DNA of 64,000 bases from Haemaphysalis longicornis (taxonomy: Eukaryota; Arthropoda; Arachnida; Ixodida; Ixodidae). The notes beneath the pieces are model-generated. The model was not told where the DNA came from. It saw nothing but the letters and a program-made list of their open reading frames with translations, and did no database searches. Shown here piece after piece: positions 1-10,179 of this stretch (the first letter of the stretch is position 1; the number at the start of each line of letters is the position of its first letter). The stretch is taken from contig CM023454.1 of NCBI GenBank assembly GCA_013339765.2, forward strand, positions 57,741,826 to 57,805,825, given 5' to 3'. The translations under genes were made by a program, and so were the position numbers.

Positions 1-290
1 TGGAGTTGCTCAAGGTAATATTTAAACTATATCACAGTATAATGTATTTCGAAAAGATGTTTTAAATGGTGCTGGTTTCATTGTACCACTAAACCGAAGA
101 CACGGCTCTGGTTGGATCTGGTAGATAGTAGCACAATACGAAGGTGTTACCAAAAATGGCAGGAGTAAATACAATGAATTGCTTTAAAGATTACTCTTAA
201 ATCGTATAATGTAATTCGTCTTGGGCACCATTCGTTTTTCTTGATCATCCTGTGAAAAACTAAAAGTAGGTGATATATTTGAGCCACCCA
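1..290. other. No recognised feature before gypsy I
   Basis: I see no coding similarity, RNA gene or terminal repeat in this stretch. Short open frames here are overlapping, low in coding character and match no family I know. It probably holds the flank of the old gypsy element that starts near 291. Confidence 0.4.
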
Positions 291-500
291 CTGTGGCGTT
301 CCCAACGCAGCGCCAGCGAAAACGACACGGCATCGCCGGCTTGAGAAACCGAAAACGCGCCATTGCGGCTGCGGCGGCGAGAGGGTGAAAGCGTACTTTA
401 AGTAGCCCATGCACAAGCGGGCCTCGCTGAGCCTTTCCACCGGTAGAGGGAGATTCGTTGTACGCCACTGGGAATTGTAGCAATAACCCAATCTTTATCA
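291..500 (+). repeat. Probable 5' LTR of gypsy I
   Basis: This stretch aligns in direct orientation with 5560-5761, most clearly across a block reading CGCCGG(C/T)TTGAGAAA followed by GC-rich sequence and a GAAAGCG-like end. A short run at about 505-518 resembles a primer-binding region (GTTGACCCAGAC). The copies are strongly diverged, so the ends are only good to about 10 bases. Confidence 0.45.
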
Positions 501-511
501 ACATCTGTTGA

Positions 512-832
512 CCCAGACAACGCAATTATCGCACCGCCATTGCCGATCAAGAAGCCACCGCTCTTCGCCAGGAAGTTGAATAACTCCAGCAGCAACTCCA
601 AGCCCAGAAACAGCTGATTCGTGCCCAAGAACACGAACTTAAGATACAAGAGCAGCGCATCCAAAACGAGCTGCACTCGCCCGACGAATCTTCCCGCCCC
701 GCTTTGTTTTCCAAGACCCCGCTAAAGCGTTCGCTGTCGCTCTCAGCAGCAGCACCACTAATACTGCGCCGTCAAGCGTCCTACGGTTCGCACAAGTCGA
801 GTCTGAGTTTTTTCGGACGAGCATAACCCAGG
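512..832 (+). pseudogene. Gag-region fragment with Gln-rich coiled coil (gypsy I)
   Basis: One plus-strand frame, broken by a single TAA at about 581, gives a Gln/Glu-rich helical segment (LQQQLQAQKQLIRAQEHELK, then IQEQRIQNEL) followed by a basic Ser-rich tail. It lies just after the putative LTR and before the protease-RT linker, where gag belongs. A heptad-like coiled coil near the start of gag is seen in some gypsy elements. No CCHC zinc knuckle is visible, so the gag assignment rests on position and composition. It could be unrelated coding debris. Confidence 0.4.
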
Positions 833-1080
833 ACAGGACGCAGTGCGATTATGTCGTCGCCCGTCTCGACCCCCCCCCCCCCCTTCGGGACCGAGCTCCA
901 AAGTGCTACGGCCAAAGAGAATTACGTATGTTTAAAGACGGAGCTTTTTCGAGGGATTTCCCTTTCGGAATACCTTCGAGCTCATTGCGGCGAATCACAC
1001 GAGCATTAGACCTACCGTTTGCTTCGCCCTGTCATGAATCATAAAACCTATGGCATCAATTTCTAAGGAATTTCGTCATC
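833..1080 (+). other. Decayed gypsy I interior with poly-C run
   Basis: It contains a run of about 12 C near 871 and no readable domain. By position it should hold the end of gag and the protease of gypsy I, but I cannot identify the DTG protease motif. Confidence 0.35.
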
Positions 1081-1368
1081 GCCGACGCAGCAAGTCCAAT
1101 CATCGGATGCGACTTGTTGGCGTACTACAATCTCATACAGGGCTGTCGACACGACCAACTTATCGACTGCACAAAAGGTCTCTCTTTACCGGGCAAGCGT
1201 ACATGCACCCAACATTCCAGGATCGAGGTGCTTGCAGTTCAAAAACGATCGCCCTACTATGCCCTTCTCGCAGAATTTCCCAACATGACACGCCTTCTGG
1301 CCCGACAAAACCACCCACAGCCTAACACCGCAAAAGTCATCTGCCACTTACGTGGCATGCGCGACTTC
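1081..1368 (+). pseudogene. Gypsy I protease end and protease-RT linker
   Basis: Reading from 1081 gives SPIIGCDLLAYYNL, which matches the end of a retroviral-type aspartic protease (the I-I-G-x-D-F/L-L block). The linker of Ty3/gypsy polyproteins follows, including LIDCTKGLSLPGK and a PYYALLAEFPNMTRL block. The frame ends at a TAG at 1369-1371 where the RT N-terminus should continue. The catalytic DTG motif upstream is not recovered. The piece processed the polyprotein in the ancestor and is non-functional here. Confidence 0.65.
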
Positions 1369-1479
1369 TAAAGGCGTTTGCTGCCTAACGCGACCACATA
1401 TTGGGTGCCTGTCGACTAGGGGTTCGCTGGTCTACGAGAAAGCTAATTCGTACATTGAACATAAACTTTAACACAGGCA

Positions 1480-2130
1480 TTCGAAGACTACAAAGCTGCC
1501 CTCGGCAACGCCACCCTGCTGTCTCATCCAAAGCCATATGCTCCATTGGGACTGTTCACTGACGCTTCTAGCGCAGCCTTTGGAGCCTCGCTCATGCAGC
1601 GCGTAGACAACGACTGGCGCTCGCTATCATTCTTTTCTATGAAACTTTTCAGCTCAAAGATTCCATCGTTCTCTGGCAGCTCCGCCGGTACTTCTTCGGC
1701 CCCTGCAGAGACGACCTGGCCAGCTTACTAGAAAAAGCTTCTTGACATTCACGAGGTGGTTCAGCATTTTTGCCAGATCCGTGAGGCATAGCACTGCACC
1801 ATCTATACTGACCAAAAACCTATCAACTGCACCTTCTCTCAAGGCTGCGAAAAACTCTAAGCAGTCCACAGAACCAGCTGTCCTTTTTCGTCCAGTTTAC
1901 CACCGACATCCAGTACATCAGCAGCAAGAATAATGTAGTCACTGATGTGTCCTCTCGCATCTCTACTGAGGTGGTGCTATCGGTAGTGGCTGACGACCTC
2001 TCTGAAGCTCAGAAATACGACGTTGAACTTCAACAGCTCCTCGAGAACCGCTGTTCTCTCCTGCTTCGAGAAGGTGCTGTCCCTCGTCGACAGACAGCAT
2101 CTACGGTGACGTATCACAGGACGAGTTAGA
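1480..2130 (+). pseudogene. Gypsy I RNase H domain, frameshifted
   Basis: From 1480 the frame reads FEDYKAALGNATLLSHP and then GLFTDASSAAFGASLMQRV, the classic RT-RNase H junction and first RNase H motif with its catalytic Asp (TDAS). The match then moves between frames: IYTDQKPINC-like sequence near 1800 and FFVQFTTDIQYISSKNNVVTD near 1885 correspond to the second motif and the R-x-x-D-A-L-S-R-like end. At least two frameshifts separate these blocks. RNase H degraded the RNA of the RNA:DNA hybrid in the ancestor. This copy is dead. Confidence 0.75.
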
Positions 2131-2136
2131 CTTTAC

Positions 2137-2364
2137 GTGCCTTCGCTGCTTCGCCGGAGACTTTTCAACCAGTTTCTTAACCTCAGTCATCTCGGCATTC
2201 GTGCTTCCACACGCCTTGTTACAGAACGCTACTTTTGGTCCGCAATGAAGCGCGAGTGGCGTCCCTCGGTACACACTTGCACCCAATGCCAGCACTTGAA
2301 CATCACCGGGCACGCCACTTTGACTCAAATTCAGGCCTGGACTGGGCTTTGGAAGTCGCCATGA
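2137..2364 (+). pseudogene. Gypsy I integrase N-terminal H2C2 zinc finger
   Basis: The frame gives LSHLGIRASTRLVTERYFWSA followed by CTQCQHLNITGHA. This is the H-x-G-x(20-30)-H/x and C-x2-C pattern of the zinc-binding domain at the start of Ty3/gypsy integrases. The upstream His is present as SHLGIR. After the C-x2-C block the match is lost and about 120 bases of unassigned sequence lead to the BEL-like insertion. The matching integrase core resumes at 4663. Confidence 0.7.
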
Positions 2365-2485
2365 AGCAAGGCCTTCTGGCCACTTCACGGAGCCAAAAAG
2401 AAGCGCATCATTATTCAAACTCAATCATTGTTGACTAAATAAAGTTGTTCCTCCTCCTGCTTCTCGCCACCCGGAGCATTCCCCC

Positions 2486-2619
2486 TGTTGAATCTCCCGA
2501 CGGGTATGAACCAGTCATTAACGTTTTCATCATCATCGTGTACACCGTGCGAGTAAAGTTATCGTCCCCGCTAAGAGCAGCCATTGCCTAGGTCTGCCTT
2601 GCGTCGCTCTTCCGTAACA
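2486..2619 (+). repeat. 5' LTR of the BEL-like element
   Basis: It begins TGTTGAATCTCCCGACGGG and ends CCGTAACA. It aligns over its whole length with 4510-4652, sharing ACCGTGCGAGTAAA and a CCGCTAAG-GCAGCCAT block. The right copy has a 4-base ATGA expansion and other small changes. The following bases, TGGTGCCGTTAAACC, occupy the primer-binding position. Confidence 0.75.
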
Positions 2620-2783
2620 TTTCTGGTGCCGTTAAACCAGGGAGGATAACCGCACCCGACTAAGGAGACCACCGACGTCCGTCCCTTCCGGCTTGATGTT
2701 CCTAGAATCCCGCGATTTGAACTGTTTGCGGTGATCACTGCCACCATCAGTCGGATGTCGGCATGGCTGGCCTAGACCATCCA

Positions 2784-3191
2784 GCGACGACCGACAGAAA
2801 GTGTCGAAAAGTTAAGTTGCGCCGGCAGCAAGGCGTGTTTCACGCAGCTACTGCAACACTGCTTAAGGCAGCGAATGAGTTTCTGGGAGCCCCGTCTTCA
2901 CGTACGGACGACTTGTAAGCGACCATTGATCCGCTTGAGAGAAAAGATGCTACAATGTATGATATACACCAGAAAGGTATCGATATACTTGACCAAGAGG
3001 AAGTCGAACGCGGATATTTTGAGGCCTTCGTGTACCGGGGAGATATATGCCGTGCCCTCAACCGACTCCGCAATGCCTTGAATGTATCAAAGGCATCCGG
3101 CATGAGAGGCCCTGCCACCGCCACTCCTAACAGGCCAAATTTCCCTCCCCCACTGACCATTATGTCCAACGGCGTTCCCACGACACCGTAG
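2784..3191 (+). pseudogene. Gag-like frame of the BEL-like element
   Basis: One frame from 2784 to the stop at 3189-3191 is interrupted only by TAA at 2916-2918. It encodes a charged helical protein with DILDQEEVERGYFEAFVYRG and then ALNRLRNALNV, ending in a Pro/Asn-rich stretch. BEL/Pao gag proteins start with a similar Leu- and Glu-rich helical region before a conserved P-K-L-x-L-P-x-F-x-G core. That core is absent here. I infer an N-terminal gag remnant from this resemblance and from its position after the LTR. Confidence is moderate. Confidence 0.5.
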
Positions 3192-4509
3192 TGGCGACCC
3201 CTCTTACGTCCACTTACATACATCAACCTTACAAGTTGTCCCACCAACGCTGCAGGTTATCACTGTTAACGGTGTGCTGTCTGAACTGCCGATGCTTGTC
3301 AACCATTTCCAGGTGATGTCGCTTGACCACATGGTCTTGTCCGACATGCAGTGGCAAGAGTCTTCGACGTTTACGCCCGCCTCGCGATGAAAACGTAGCG
3401 ACAACCCGTTCTGCCATTTCCAATGCATCGCGATGTCGGAAATCTGTACTTCTAGCAACAGGAGCCTAAGAGCTAGTCCGCAGAAGAACTGCTGCAGGAC
3501 GGCAGTGCAAAAACCGGCTCCGTCCAACGCTAGGTGCGACGAGCGGAACCTCTTTTCGCCGATTCGAGTATGCGAGAATACGATACAGAATAATACCGTG
3601 AGTGCTTCGTCTAGAAGCGCCAATGAAGTGTCCGTCAAAGAACAACCGTCATAACAGCCGAAGCTTCATTTTTCCGAAAACAAGCACGATCGGGCGTACG
3701 AAGAAACCATAAGCCTGCTGAACATGATAAACTGCCTTTCGCCGTTAAAGACGGTTCCGCGACAGCATCCCAAGATGACGACAGAAAACGTGAAGTCGGT
3801 GATGTGAAAGAAGAACTAGAACGTCAACCGTATGCGTTCGAATACATCTTTGTTCCTGACTTCATGAATGGTGAATTCTCAACGGACCTTCTTGGAAGCC
3901 AGCTTGGTACGTTCGTAGAAGTAGTGCAAGAGGGTGCACCTAAGCGCCAATATGAGTACTTCCGTGTAGCTGAGAGTTCTAAACCACCTCCATGATCTAA
4001 ACCACCCTCCATGAACCTTTCCCGTCACAGTAAGCAGCCTTGAGGCCAGGTTCGAAAGGAGCCGTGCCATAAGCTGACTCGGTTTTCATCTGGAAAATGT
4101 GCTCGTCAGAATCGAAAACTGCTAAAACACAATCACAAGACAGGCACAATACCGATCAGAATCTACCGACCTACGTGATGCATGAGAGCTGCAGGTTCAA
4201 TGAACTGTTGAGGCTTTCACGGCAGCAGCTTCAGCAAAATACCTACTTTACTGAACGACTGAAGACGTTGCAGCGGGCTTGGAGCACAGTTTTGATGTCC
4301 GCTGCTTCGCCTTGGCGGGCTTTGGCTGTAGTGAAAGCTGCGAGACGGTGGATATACCGATGGACAAAAAAAAGTCAGCGTTTGCGGGCAGCTTCATCCG
4401 GATTGACATTATGAACCAGAAAACAAATTGTAAGGATGCCGGATTGATTGTTCGGCGTCCGTACAGCCTTTCCACTTGTGGCCGGACACGAACATTGCGG
4501 GCGGGGGAG
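3192..4509 (+). other. Degenerate interior of the BEL-like element
   Basis: Open pieces at 3433-3654, 3804-3995 and 4097-4414 share no motif I can name. No DTG, YxDD or integrase motif is visible. The last 15 bases before the right LTR (GCGGGCGGGGGAG) are a plausible polypurine tract. An ancestral pol reduced by large deletions fits the short interior of 1.9 kb. Confidence 0.4.
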
Positions 4510-4652
4510 TGTGTTTAATATCCCGATGGGTATGAATGAACCAGTCGTTACCACTGTCTTCATCATCACCATGTAGACCGTGCGAGTAAAATTACCGTCA
4601 CCGCTAAGGGCAGCCATGGCTACTGGCTAGCTTGCATCTTTCTTCCGCTACA
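4510..4652 (+). repeat. 3' LTR of the BEL-like element
   Basis: It starts TGTGTTTAATATCCCGATGG and ends CGCTACA, immediately followed by CCCCC. It pairs with 2486-2619. The two copies differ by roughly one base in six including indels, so the insertion is not recent. Confidence 0.75.
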
Positions 4653-4662
4653 CCCCCTGCAG

Positions 4663-4893
4663 TTGGAACGATTTCAACGTGTTCACATTGAAAGTATTGC
4701 CTCCTTCCACCAGCCAGACATTACCACTATTGTCTAACAGCCATTGATCGTTTCATGCGATGGCCTGGTGTATGGCCTTTTGAAAGGATCAGCGCAAAGG
4801 ACGTCACCCTAACTATTACCGCTGGTTGTATACCTCGCTTTGTCGCACCTCGTCGGGCCACAACCAATCAAGAAGAGCTGCTAGAATTTCGGC
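4663..4893 (+). pseudogene. Gypsy I integrase core (second half of split domain)
   Basis: Directly after the BEL-like element the frame gives LERFQRVHIESIASFHQPD, the start of a Ty3/gypsy integrase core. After a frameshift near 4740 it gives DRFMRWPGVWPFERISAKDV and then PRFVAPRRATTNQ. The last block aligns with the V-T-T-D motif, but the second catalytic Asp reads Asn. A TAG follows at about 4893. Integrase joined the cDNA to the chromosome in the ancestor. This one is broken by insertion, frameshift and loss of a catalytic residue. Confidence 0.7.
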
Positions 4894-5092
4894 TATAGGG
4901 CTTCTCAGGCTCGAGAGCTGATTCGAGCTCTTGCAGACCACCAGTTACCACACTTGTGGCAAGGGAGTGTTCGAGCGCTTCGATCGGCAGTCCAAAGCAG
5001 CCATGATGTGCCAGCCTAACTGAACCCTGGAGCTCTAGCTCTAGGCCCTCTCGGCTGCCGCTCCCTGTCTGCACGCCACATCCAAAACGGAC

Positions 5093-5520
5093 ATGGAGGC
5101 CACACCTGCCGAGCTCGTGGAAAGTTACCCGCTACGCCAACCTGGGGAATTTCTCTACAATCCGGAATCCGACATCACCAGCTGGGACACTAGCGACTTT
5201 GCAGCCCTGATTCGACGCAGTATGCGCACACAGCGCCAGCAGCAAGCAGGACATCACAACTTGTGCGCGTGCCGTTCTCCGCGACGACATTGTACGCGCG
5301 CTTTTCCAACGTTCTTACTCCGGACCATACCAAGTATTTTTCGGAAGGACAAAACTTTCAGCTTAAAACACAACTTGACGGACGTTGGCGTCTCTATCGG
5401 CCGACTGAAGCCGTCATACATCATCTCCGACTACATGCCACACCTCAGCGGCGGCCGTGATCCGCCCACAGCAACGTCCGACCATACACCACTAGCTTTG
5501 GAAGTCGGGTGCGTTTCAGT
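5093..5520 (+). pseudogene. Gypsy I integrase C-terminal region
   Basis: The frame reads ATPAELVESYPLRQPGEFLY, then NPESDITSWDTSDFAALIRR. This is the Ty3/gypsy integrase tail (T-P-A-E-L-V-x-G-x-x-L-R-x-P-G-E-F). After a frameshift near 5265, RDDIVRALFQRSYSGPYQVF-like sequence corresponds to the GPF/Y module. DRLKP-like sequence follows near 5400. The region ends just before the right LTR. It is continuous with 4663-4893 in domain order, which supports a single element split by the insertion at 2486-4652. Confidence 0.7.
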
Positions 5521-5559
5521 AGTTTCGCCAACAATGAAGGCTCCCCTCTGTGTGGGGGG

Positions 5560-5761
5560 TGTGCATGGCGTTCGCCTCGCAGCAACAGCAAAAACAACGC
5601 GACAACGCCGGTTTGAGAAAACGATGAGGTGCCGCGCTGGCAGCGGTGGCGAAAGAGTCAAAGCGCCCCCCATAGGGCACCTTGAGGAATCTTGGTGACG
5701 GTGCTAGCGATACCCCGCACCCCAATCCATCATACTCTTGCTGCAATCTACCTTGGCTACG
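5560..5761 (+). repeat. Probable 3' LTR of gypsy I
   Basis: It starts TGTGCATGGCGTTCGCCTCG after a G-rich tract (TGTGGGGGG, 5551-5559) that could be the polypurine tract. It aligns with 291-500. Ends are approximate. Confidence 0.5.
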
Positions 5762-5974
5762 AGTTGTAAGGTGAAGGGCAGAAACCACAAACGATGGCCA
5801 CAGGAGCCTAGGTCATGCCCCGGCGCATGGGATCCCTGCCTCTTCAACAGGTAGGGAGTTCCAGGACCTCTTCAGCTATCAGGGTAAGGCTGACGAAGAA
5901 AGGCTGACACTGCTGATTATACATGCTGTATAGTTTTTTCTAAATTTCCCAAACCAAAGGATCAGCCGAATCAA

Positions 5975-7218
5975 TGGGGCCGCAACGAACTATCCTATCC
6001 ACCCCTTCCGACAACGACTATACGAAAACCTGATAACTACCCCCATTTATTGGTAATCGAATCTCTTGAACAAGGCAGGCCTATTGCTTCGCAGTCCATG
6101 TTCTTGATATTGAAGTTTCTGTAAAGTGTTATAGGTGAATCTTATAAAGCTATCGAATAAAGAACAGGTGAAATCTTGGTCGAAGTACATAGTGAGCCGC
6201 AGGCCACAAAAATGTTGAAGCAGACCCGTATTGCCGATCTTGACGACAAGGTTACGCCCCACCGCAGCCTCAAAAGCTCATAGGGCGTGATGTAGGACCG
6301 AGATCTTGCAAATGAGAAAGAGGCCGATCTTCTTGAAGGCCTGAGAAGTCAATGTCGGATGGCAGTAAAGCGCATCCTCATTAAAAAGAGCCGATAAGTT
6401 AGTACCAACTAAACATATCATCTTGAAATTTGACCTTTCATTCTTCCTTACCACATCAATGCCGGTTTCATCCGGTGCTCCGTCGGAGTGTACATCCCGA
6501 AACCCCGACACTGTTTCAAGTTTCATTGGTTCAGGCATGGTACTAACTCGTGTCGGGGCCAAATAGCCTGTGCGAAGTGCACCCAACATGACCTTCCCAC
6601 AGATAATTCTAGTTCACAACAATTCCTGTGCATTAACTGTCAGGGCCCATACGCGGCGTACTCCAGAAAATGCGAGAAGGTTCAACTTTATAAGAAAAAA
6701 TCAAAATCAAGGTAGCAGAGAACATCACCTTCAAAGAGGTGCGAAAGAGGTTCGCCACATTCCCCCTGGGTGGAGCGGCGTCTGGTTTCGGTGGGAACCG
6801 AGTACCGCGAGTCCGACCTGGTCCCGCTCCTGTCCCCCCCCCCCCCACCTCGGTTGCCTTAGGGAGCCCAACCCGCCTCCGAACCGCTCGCTGAGTGCTG
6901 CTGCACACAGCGAGTAATGCTGCTGCACCTATTGTTTCCTCCTCTCCACCAGCCCGAATCACACGCGAGGGCCCAGAGTTGAATGAAACCGCAGCAGTTC
7001 CCACCTCTGCCGCAGCGGCTGTGCTACGCAGGGCGCTCCTGAAACCCTCGGCGGTCGCAGCCAAAAGGAAAGGCACCGCCAAAGTTGCCAAGTTGGGGGG
7101 TCCGGTGACCCGGGTACCCCTTCGAAATTTGATAACGAGATTGAAGTGGGACCCCTTCCTGTCTCTTTCACAGCAGAAGGAGCGGGTCCCGCCATCTAAA
7201 CCTCAAGAGAAGGTATAA
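5975..7218 (+). pseudogene. J1 ORF1 (nucleic-acid-binding gag-like protein), decayed
   Basis: Blocks align with J2 ORF1: EVHSEPQATKMLKQTRIADL near 6188, HINAGFIRCSVGVYIPKPRH near 6450, CFKFHWFRHGTNSCRG (a CCHC knuckle with the second Cys changed to His), then CAKC and CINCQGPYAAYSRKCEK. A conserved KVAENITFKEVRKRFATFPL block follows and then a long Pro/Ala-rich tail. Jockey- and I-group ORF1 proteins bind element RNA through such knuckles. Several stops and frameshifts make it a pseudogene. It sits about 80 bases before ORF2. Confidence 0.7.
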
Positions 7219-7294
7219 AATATCTCGCAAGTGTGCGAGCCCCGAAAGACCTTACGTAAATAGTCTAACGTAATGGCTCTAACACATCATATTG

Positions 7295-8885
7295 GGAAGA
7301 AAAAACATATTTCAATGGAACTGCAGAGTCCTTCTGAATAATCTTGATGACCTGTATCAGATTCTGCAAGCAAATCATTCAAGTTTAATATGTGTCCAAG
7401 AAACAAATTTAAATTCTAATCAATCAAATTTTTAAATAGCTATATCGTGTTCAAAAAGGATACCCAGAATAGCCCGGAAATCCCCAGCATGCCACCCTAT
7501 CACTCTCAACACCCTCTTTTAGGCTGTAACAATACGCACAATAATTTTATTGGGTTGATAACTGCATGCTCCATTTATATTCGTCCCGATTGTACCCTTT
7601 TGAGCTCTGATTTCGAGGCGCTCGTCGACCAGCTGCCCGAACCATACAACAGGCGACTTTATTGCGCATACCTCTATTTGTGGCTCTCCTCGCACAGATG
7701 CCTGAAGTCACCTGGTAGAGAAATTCCTTCAACCAACAAAAATAGGCCCACACATGTTATCATAGGTCACAACACACGCTCATATCTTGGCCTGGCTATT
7801 GGCTTCGCCGTTCTTTTTTCGGTTCTCGAGTGGGATGTGGGCACTGACGGATAGGGTAGTGACCACTTCCCCAACTTACTAACGTATATAGGTAAAGGCC
7901 AGATAGGTACATGTTTCTAAAACATATGGAATGAAGCAAAACCTAACTGGAATACATTTACAGAGACATCCAAACTGCACCACGCATCCAAAGGACACCT
8001 ATACGTTGAAGAAGCTACCCAACTCCTCACGGCGCACACGCTAGACGCCGCCTAAAAGTTCATTTCCCACTCCTCTGGTGCGCCCTGCAACCAGAGGAGG
8101 CCATGGTGGATTGAGGACTGTAGGCGGGCGCGAGAGGCCCAAAAACACAGCGTGGGGTACCCCACAGCTTCGTCGCTACCCCTCGTATGGCATCCTTATT
8201 TTGTTCAAACGGAGCAAGGCGTTTGGAAAACGTGTTCGCTGTGAGGCAAAACGAGAGAGTTGGCATACCTACTTCGCATCCATAAATTCTTACACAGACA
8301 CACACCAAGTTTTGACACGAATACGAAAACTAAAGGACAACCGACACACAGCCTGTCCCTGGTAAGGAAAACAGGGGACACACTGGAAGACCAGGCTAAC
8401 ACACTTGCACAACACTTCGAACAGGCGTCCAGTTCAGCATACTACACAAATACTTTCAATAAACACAAAACAACTGTAGAAAAAACCTCTCTGCGTGATA
8501 ACAACAAGTCGCAGACTTCTTACAATTCTCTTTTTTCAATTTATGAGCTGAAGGCTGCTCTGAGCACATGTAAGCCTTCGGCTCCAGGTGCAGACACGAT
8601 CACAACACCATAATAGAACACCTACAACTAGACACTCTTGGAACCCTCCTACATCTACACAGCAACATATGGCTTTCGGGGCGCATTCTTCGCACTTCGT
8701 GGGATGACATAGTAGGGGCTTTCCTGAAGGAAGCAAAGGACCCTTCCCCTCCCTCTAGCTATCGCCCAATCGCTCTTGCAAGCTGCCTGTGCCAGATCCT
8801 CGCGAAGATGATAAACAGGAGGCTCGTGAACTTTCATCAGTACAATGGCCTTCTCGAGAGCTGCCGGACAGGCTTCAGGGCAGGG
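7295..8885 (+). pseudogene. J1 ORF2: endonuclease and partial reverse transcriptase, decayed
   Basis: It starts with FQWNCRVLLNNLDDLYQIL and SLICVQETNLNSNQSNF, the apurinic-endonuclease-like N-terminus of LINE ORF2 with the Q-E-T motif. Later come DFEALVDQLPEP, RAREAQ-like sequence near 8130 and, near 8640-8860, NIWLSGRILRTSWDDIVGAF with SYRPIALASCLCQILAKMIN, the first conserved RT blocks. The catalytic YxDD region is absent because the element is cut at 8885. Multiple frameshifts and an in-frame TAG near 7850 are present. Confidence 0.7.
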
Positions 8886-9345
8886 CCCCTCCATGGCGAT
8901 GCTTTCGAAGAGGCAGGGGACTGGCTAGACCTGTTTGAGAGCTTTGAAAAATTCAACGGTTAAAATGAGAAACGTAAACTTCACATTGTCTACTTTGTTC
9001 TAGAAGAATTCGCACGCACCTCGTTTGAGAACCCCGAAGCTGCAATTTCTTCCTGGGAAAGTTCTTGAAAGTGGCTACATGCTACCTATGTGACGATCGA
9101 CCGCAAAAAAGCAGGAGATTGCGATGCAGGTGGGAAAACAACGTCCAAATCAGAGCGTTGCCATGTACGCCGAGGATATAGTCTGGTCATTCTGGGGCGC
9201 TAAACCATTCATGCCCCATGACAAGACGTTGCCGTACTTGATGCGCCGCGTCAAGCAAAAGATCTTTGCTGCACTGATGAGGAGTCCTTTAGCAACTGCA
9301 CCGGATTTTTTGAACAGGTCACCGCTATAGAGAAGGTGCTGCAAA
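8886..9345 (+). pseudogene. Gypsy II gag
   Basis: The frame around 8895 reads GDAFEEAGDWLDLFESFEKF, the W-L-x-x-F block at the start of the gypsy gag domain. Then come SFENPEAAISSWESS near 9020 and QRPNQSVAMYAEDIVWSF and KTLPYLMRRVKQKIFAALMR near 9150-9280, which are the retrotransposon gag homology segment. Gag forms the particle that packages element RNA. An early stop (TAA near 8962) and a frameshift near 9110 break it. A further open piece at 9336-9743 (QYSFPESAASGTNVLEAL) probably covers the end of gag without a readable zinc knuckle. Confidence 0.7.
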
Positions 9346-10140
9346 AAATGGCACGGCAGTACAGCTTCCCGGAATCTGCCGCTTCTGGTACGAACGTTCT
9401 GGAAGCGCTGGACGGCAACTGCTTCGGCCTTTGGGAACTGGTCAGGAAAATTGTCCGGGAGGAGCCGCAGGCAATTCTTCATAATCAGGTGCCAGCTCCT
9501 ACTGTGTCGCTTGCTGAGCTCGTTGGGGGCGCAAATAGGTGGGTGTGCAAAACTACTGACAAGTGTTCAGGGGCAGAGCTTCCACGTAGGCACCCTGCGG
9601 CGTCCCGATACCGTTCTCCATTTATTGTCGGCACTGTTGAACCTCAAACTGCCGCTGTGAAATTCATGCCTGGACCCGCCGTGCCAGGTCGGCCGTGCCG
9701 TGCTCAGAGCAGACAAACCTCGGAAATGTTATATCTGGCCTAGTCCAGACCGCAAAAATCTTTGCTTCCATTAAGAGGAGCCGGGTTATGTGACGCGCGT
9801 GCCCATACCGCCAAGCCAATTTGCGTATATTTGCGCTTACTAGCGGCCCGTCCACGAAAATGAGAACGGCTATCTGAGATTGCTAGATACCTCGTCTAAC
9901 GTCACGACAGTATCCCCGTCCGATGCTCAGAGTCCCATTCGCCATCTCCAAATTGACGCCACTCCTTCATTCCCCGTTTCATGGCCATCTTCACAAACCG
10001 CCTTACGATCAGCCTTCCAAGCCCGGGAAACGAACGTTAGCGACTGTTGGAAGGGAGGCCGCAGAGGACGAATCGGTTAAAGATCCTCCATTTTGACGAC
10101 GACGACAGAAAGAACGAATACCCAGGGTGAGGCTGGCAGA
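9346..10140 (+). other. Decayed gag-protease interval of gypsy II
   Basis: The sequence continues gypsy II between gag and protease. It contains open pieces at 9336-9743 and 9880-10080 without recognisable motifs. I find no CCHC knuckle. Its position implies nucleocapsid and linker remains. Confidence 0.45.
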
Positions 10141-10179
10141 GAAATCAAAAGCTGCACCACCCAAGCGGCTCCCTGCGAC

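Larger units (their letters stand above)
2486..4652 (+). mobile_element. BEL/Pao-like LTR element nested in gypsy I
   Basis: Two direct repeats of 134 and 143 bases, each starting TG and ending CA, bound a 1.9-kb interior. CCCCC abuts both outer ends (2481-2485 and 4653-4657), as expected for a 5-bp target-site duplication. A G-rich polypurine tract (about 4495-4509) precedes the right repeat. A gag-like frame lies near the left end. Protease, RT and integrase are not recognisable, so most of pol has been lost. Coding sequence of the host gypsy resumes directly to the right. Element structure is seen; the BEL/Pao assignment is inferred from gag. Confidence 0.7.
291..5761 (+). mobile_element. 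Gypsy I: old Ty3/gypsy LTR retrotransposon, split by a BEL-like insertion
   Basis: Pieces appear in the usual Ty3/gypsy order on the plus strand. They are a repeat resembling an LTR, a coiled-coil gag-like frame, the protease-RT linker, RNase H, integrase zinc finger, integrase core, integrase tail and a second repeat resembling the first. Most of the reverse transcriptase core is missing. A separate LTR element (2486-4652) sits between the zinc finger and the integrase core. Frameshifts and stops occur throughout, so this is an old, inactive copy. The order of domains is seen directly. The family name and the tick-like character are inference. Confidence 0.75.
5783..8885 (+). mobile_element. 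J1: jockey-like LINE, 3' truncated
   Basis: The 5' leader (5783-5950) matches the minus-strand leader of J2 (42753-42590), including AGGGAGTTCC-GGACCT and a shared AGAAACCAC start. ORF1 with a CCHC-rich region and ORF2 with endonuclease and the first part of reverse transcriptase follow. The element stops at about 8885 within RT. There it abuts gypsy II gag and lacks the rest of RT, RNase H and the 3' tail. LINEs normally lose their 5' end during insertion, so a later deletion removed the 3' half. Confidence 0.75.
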
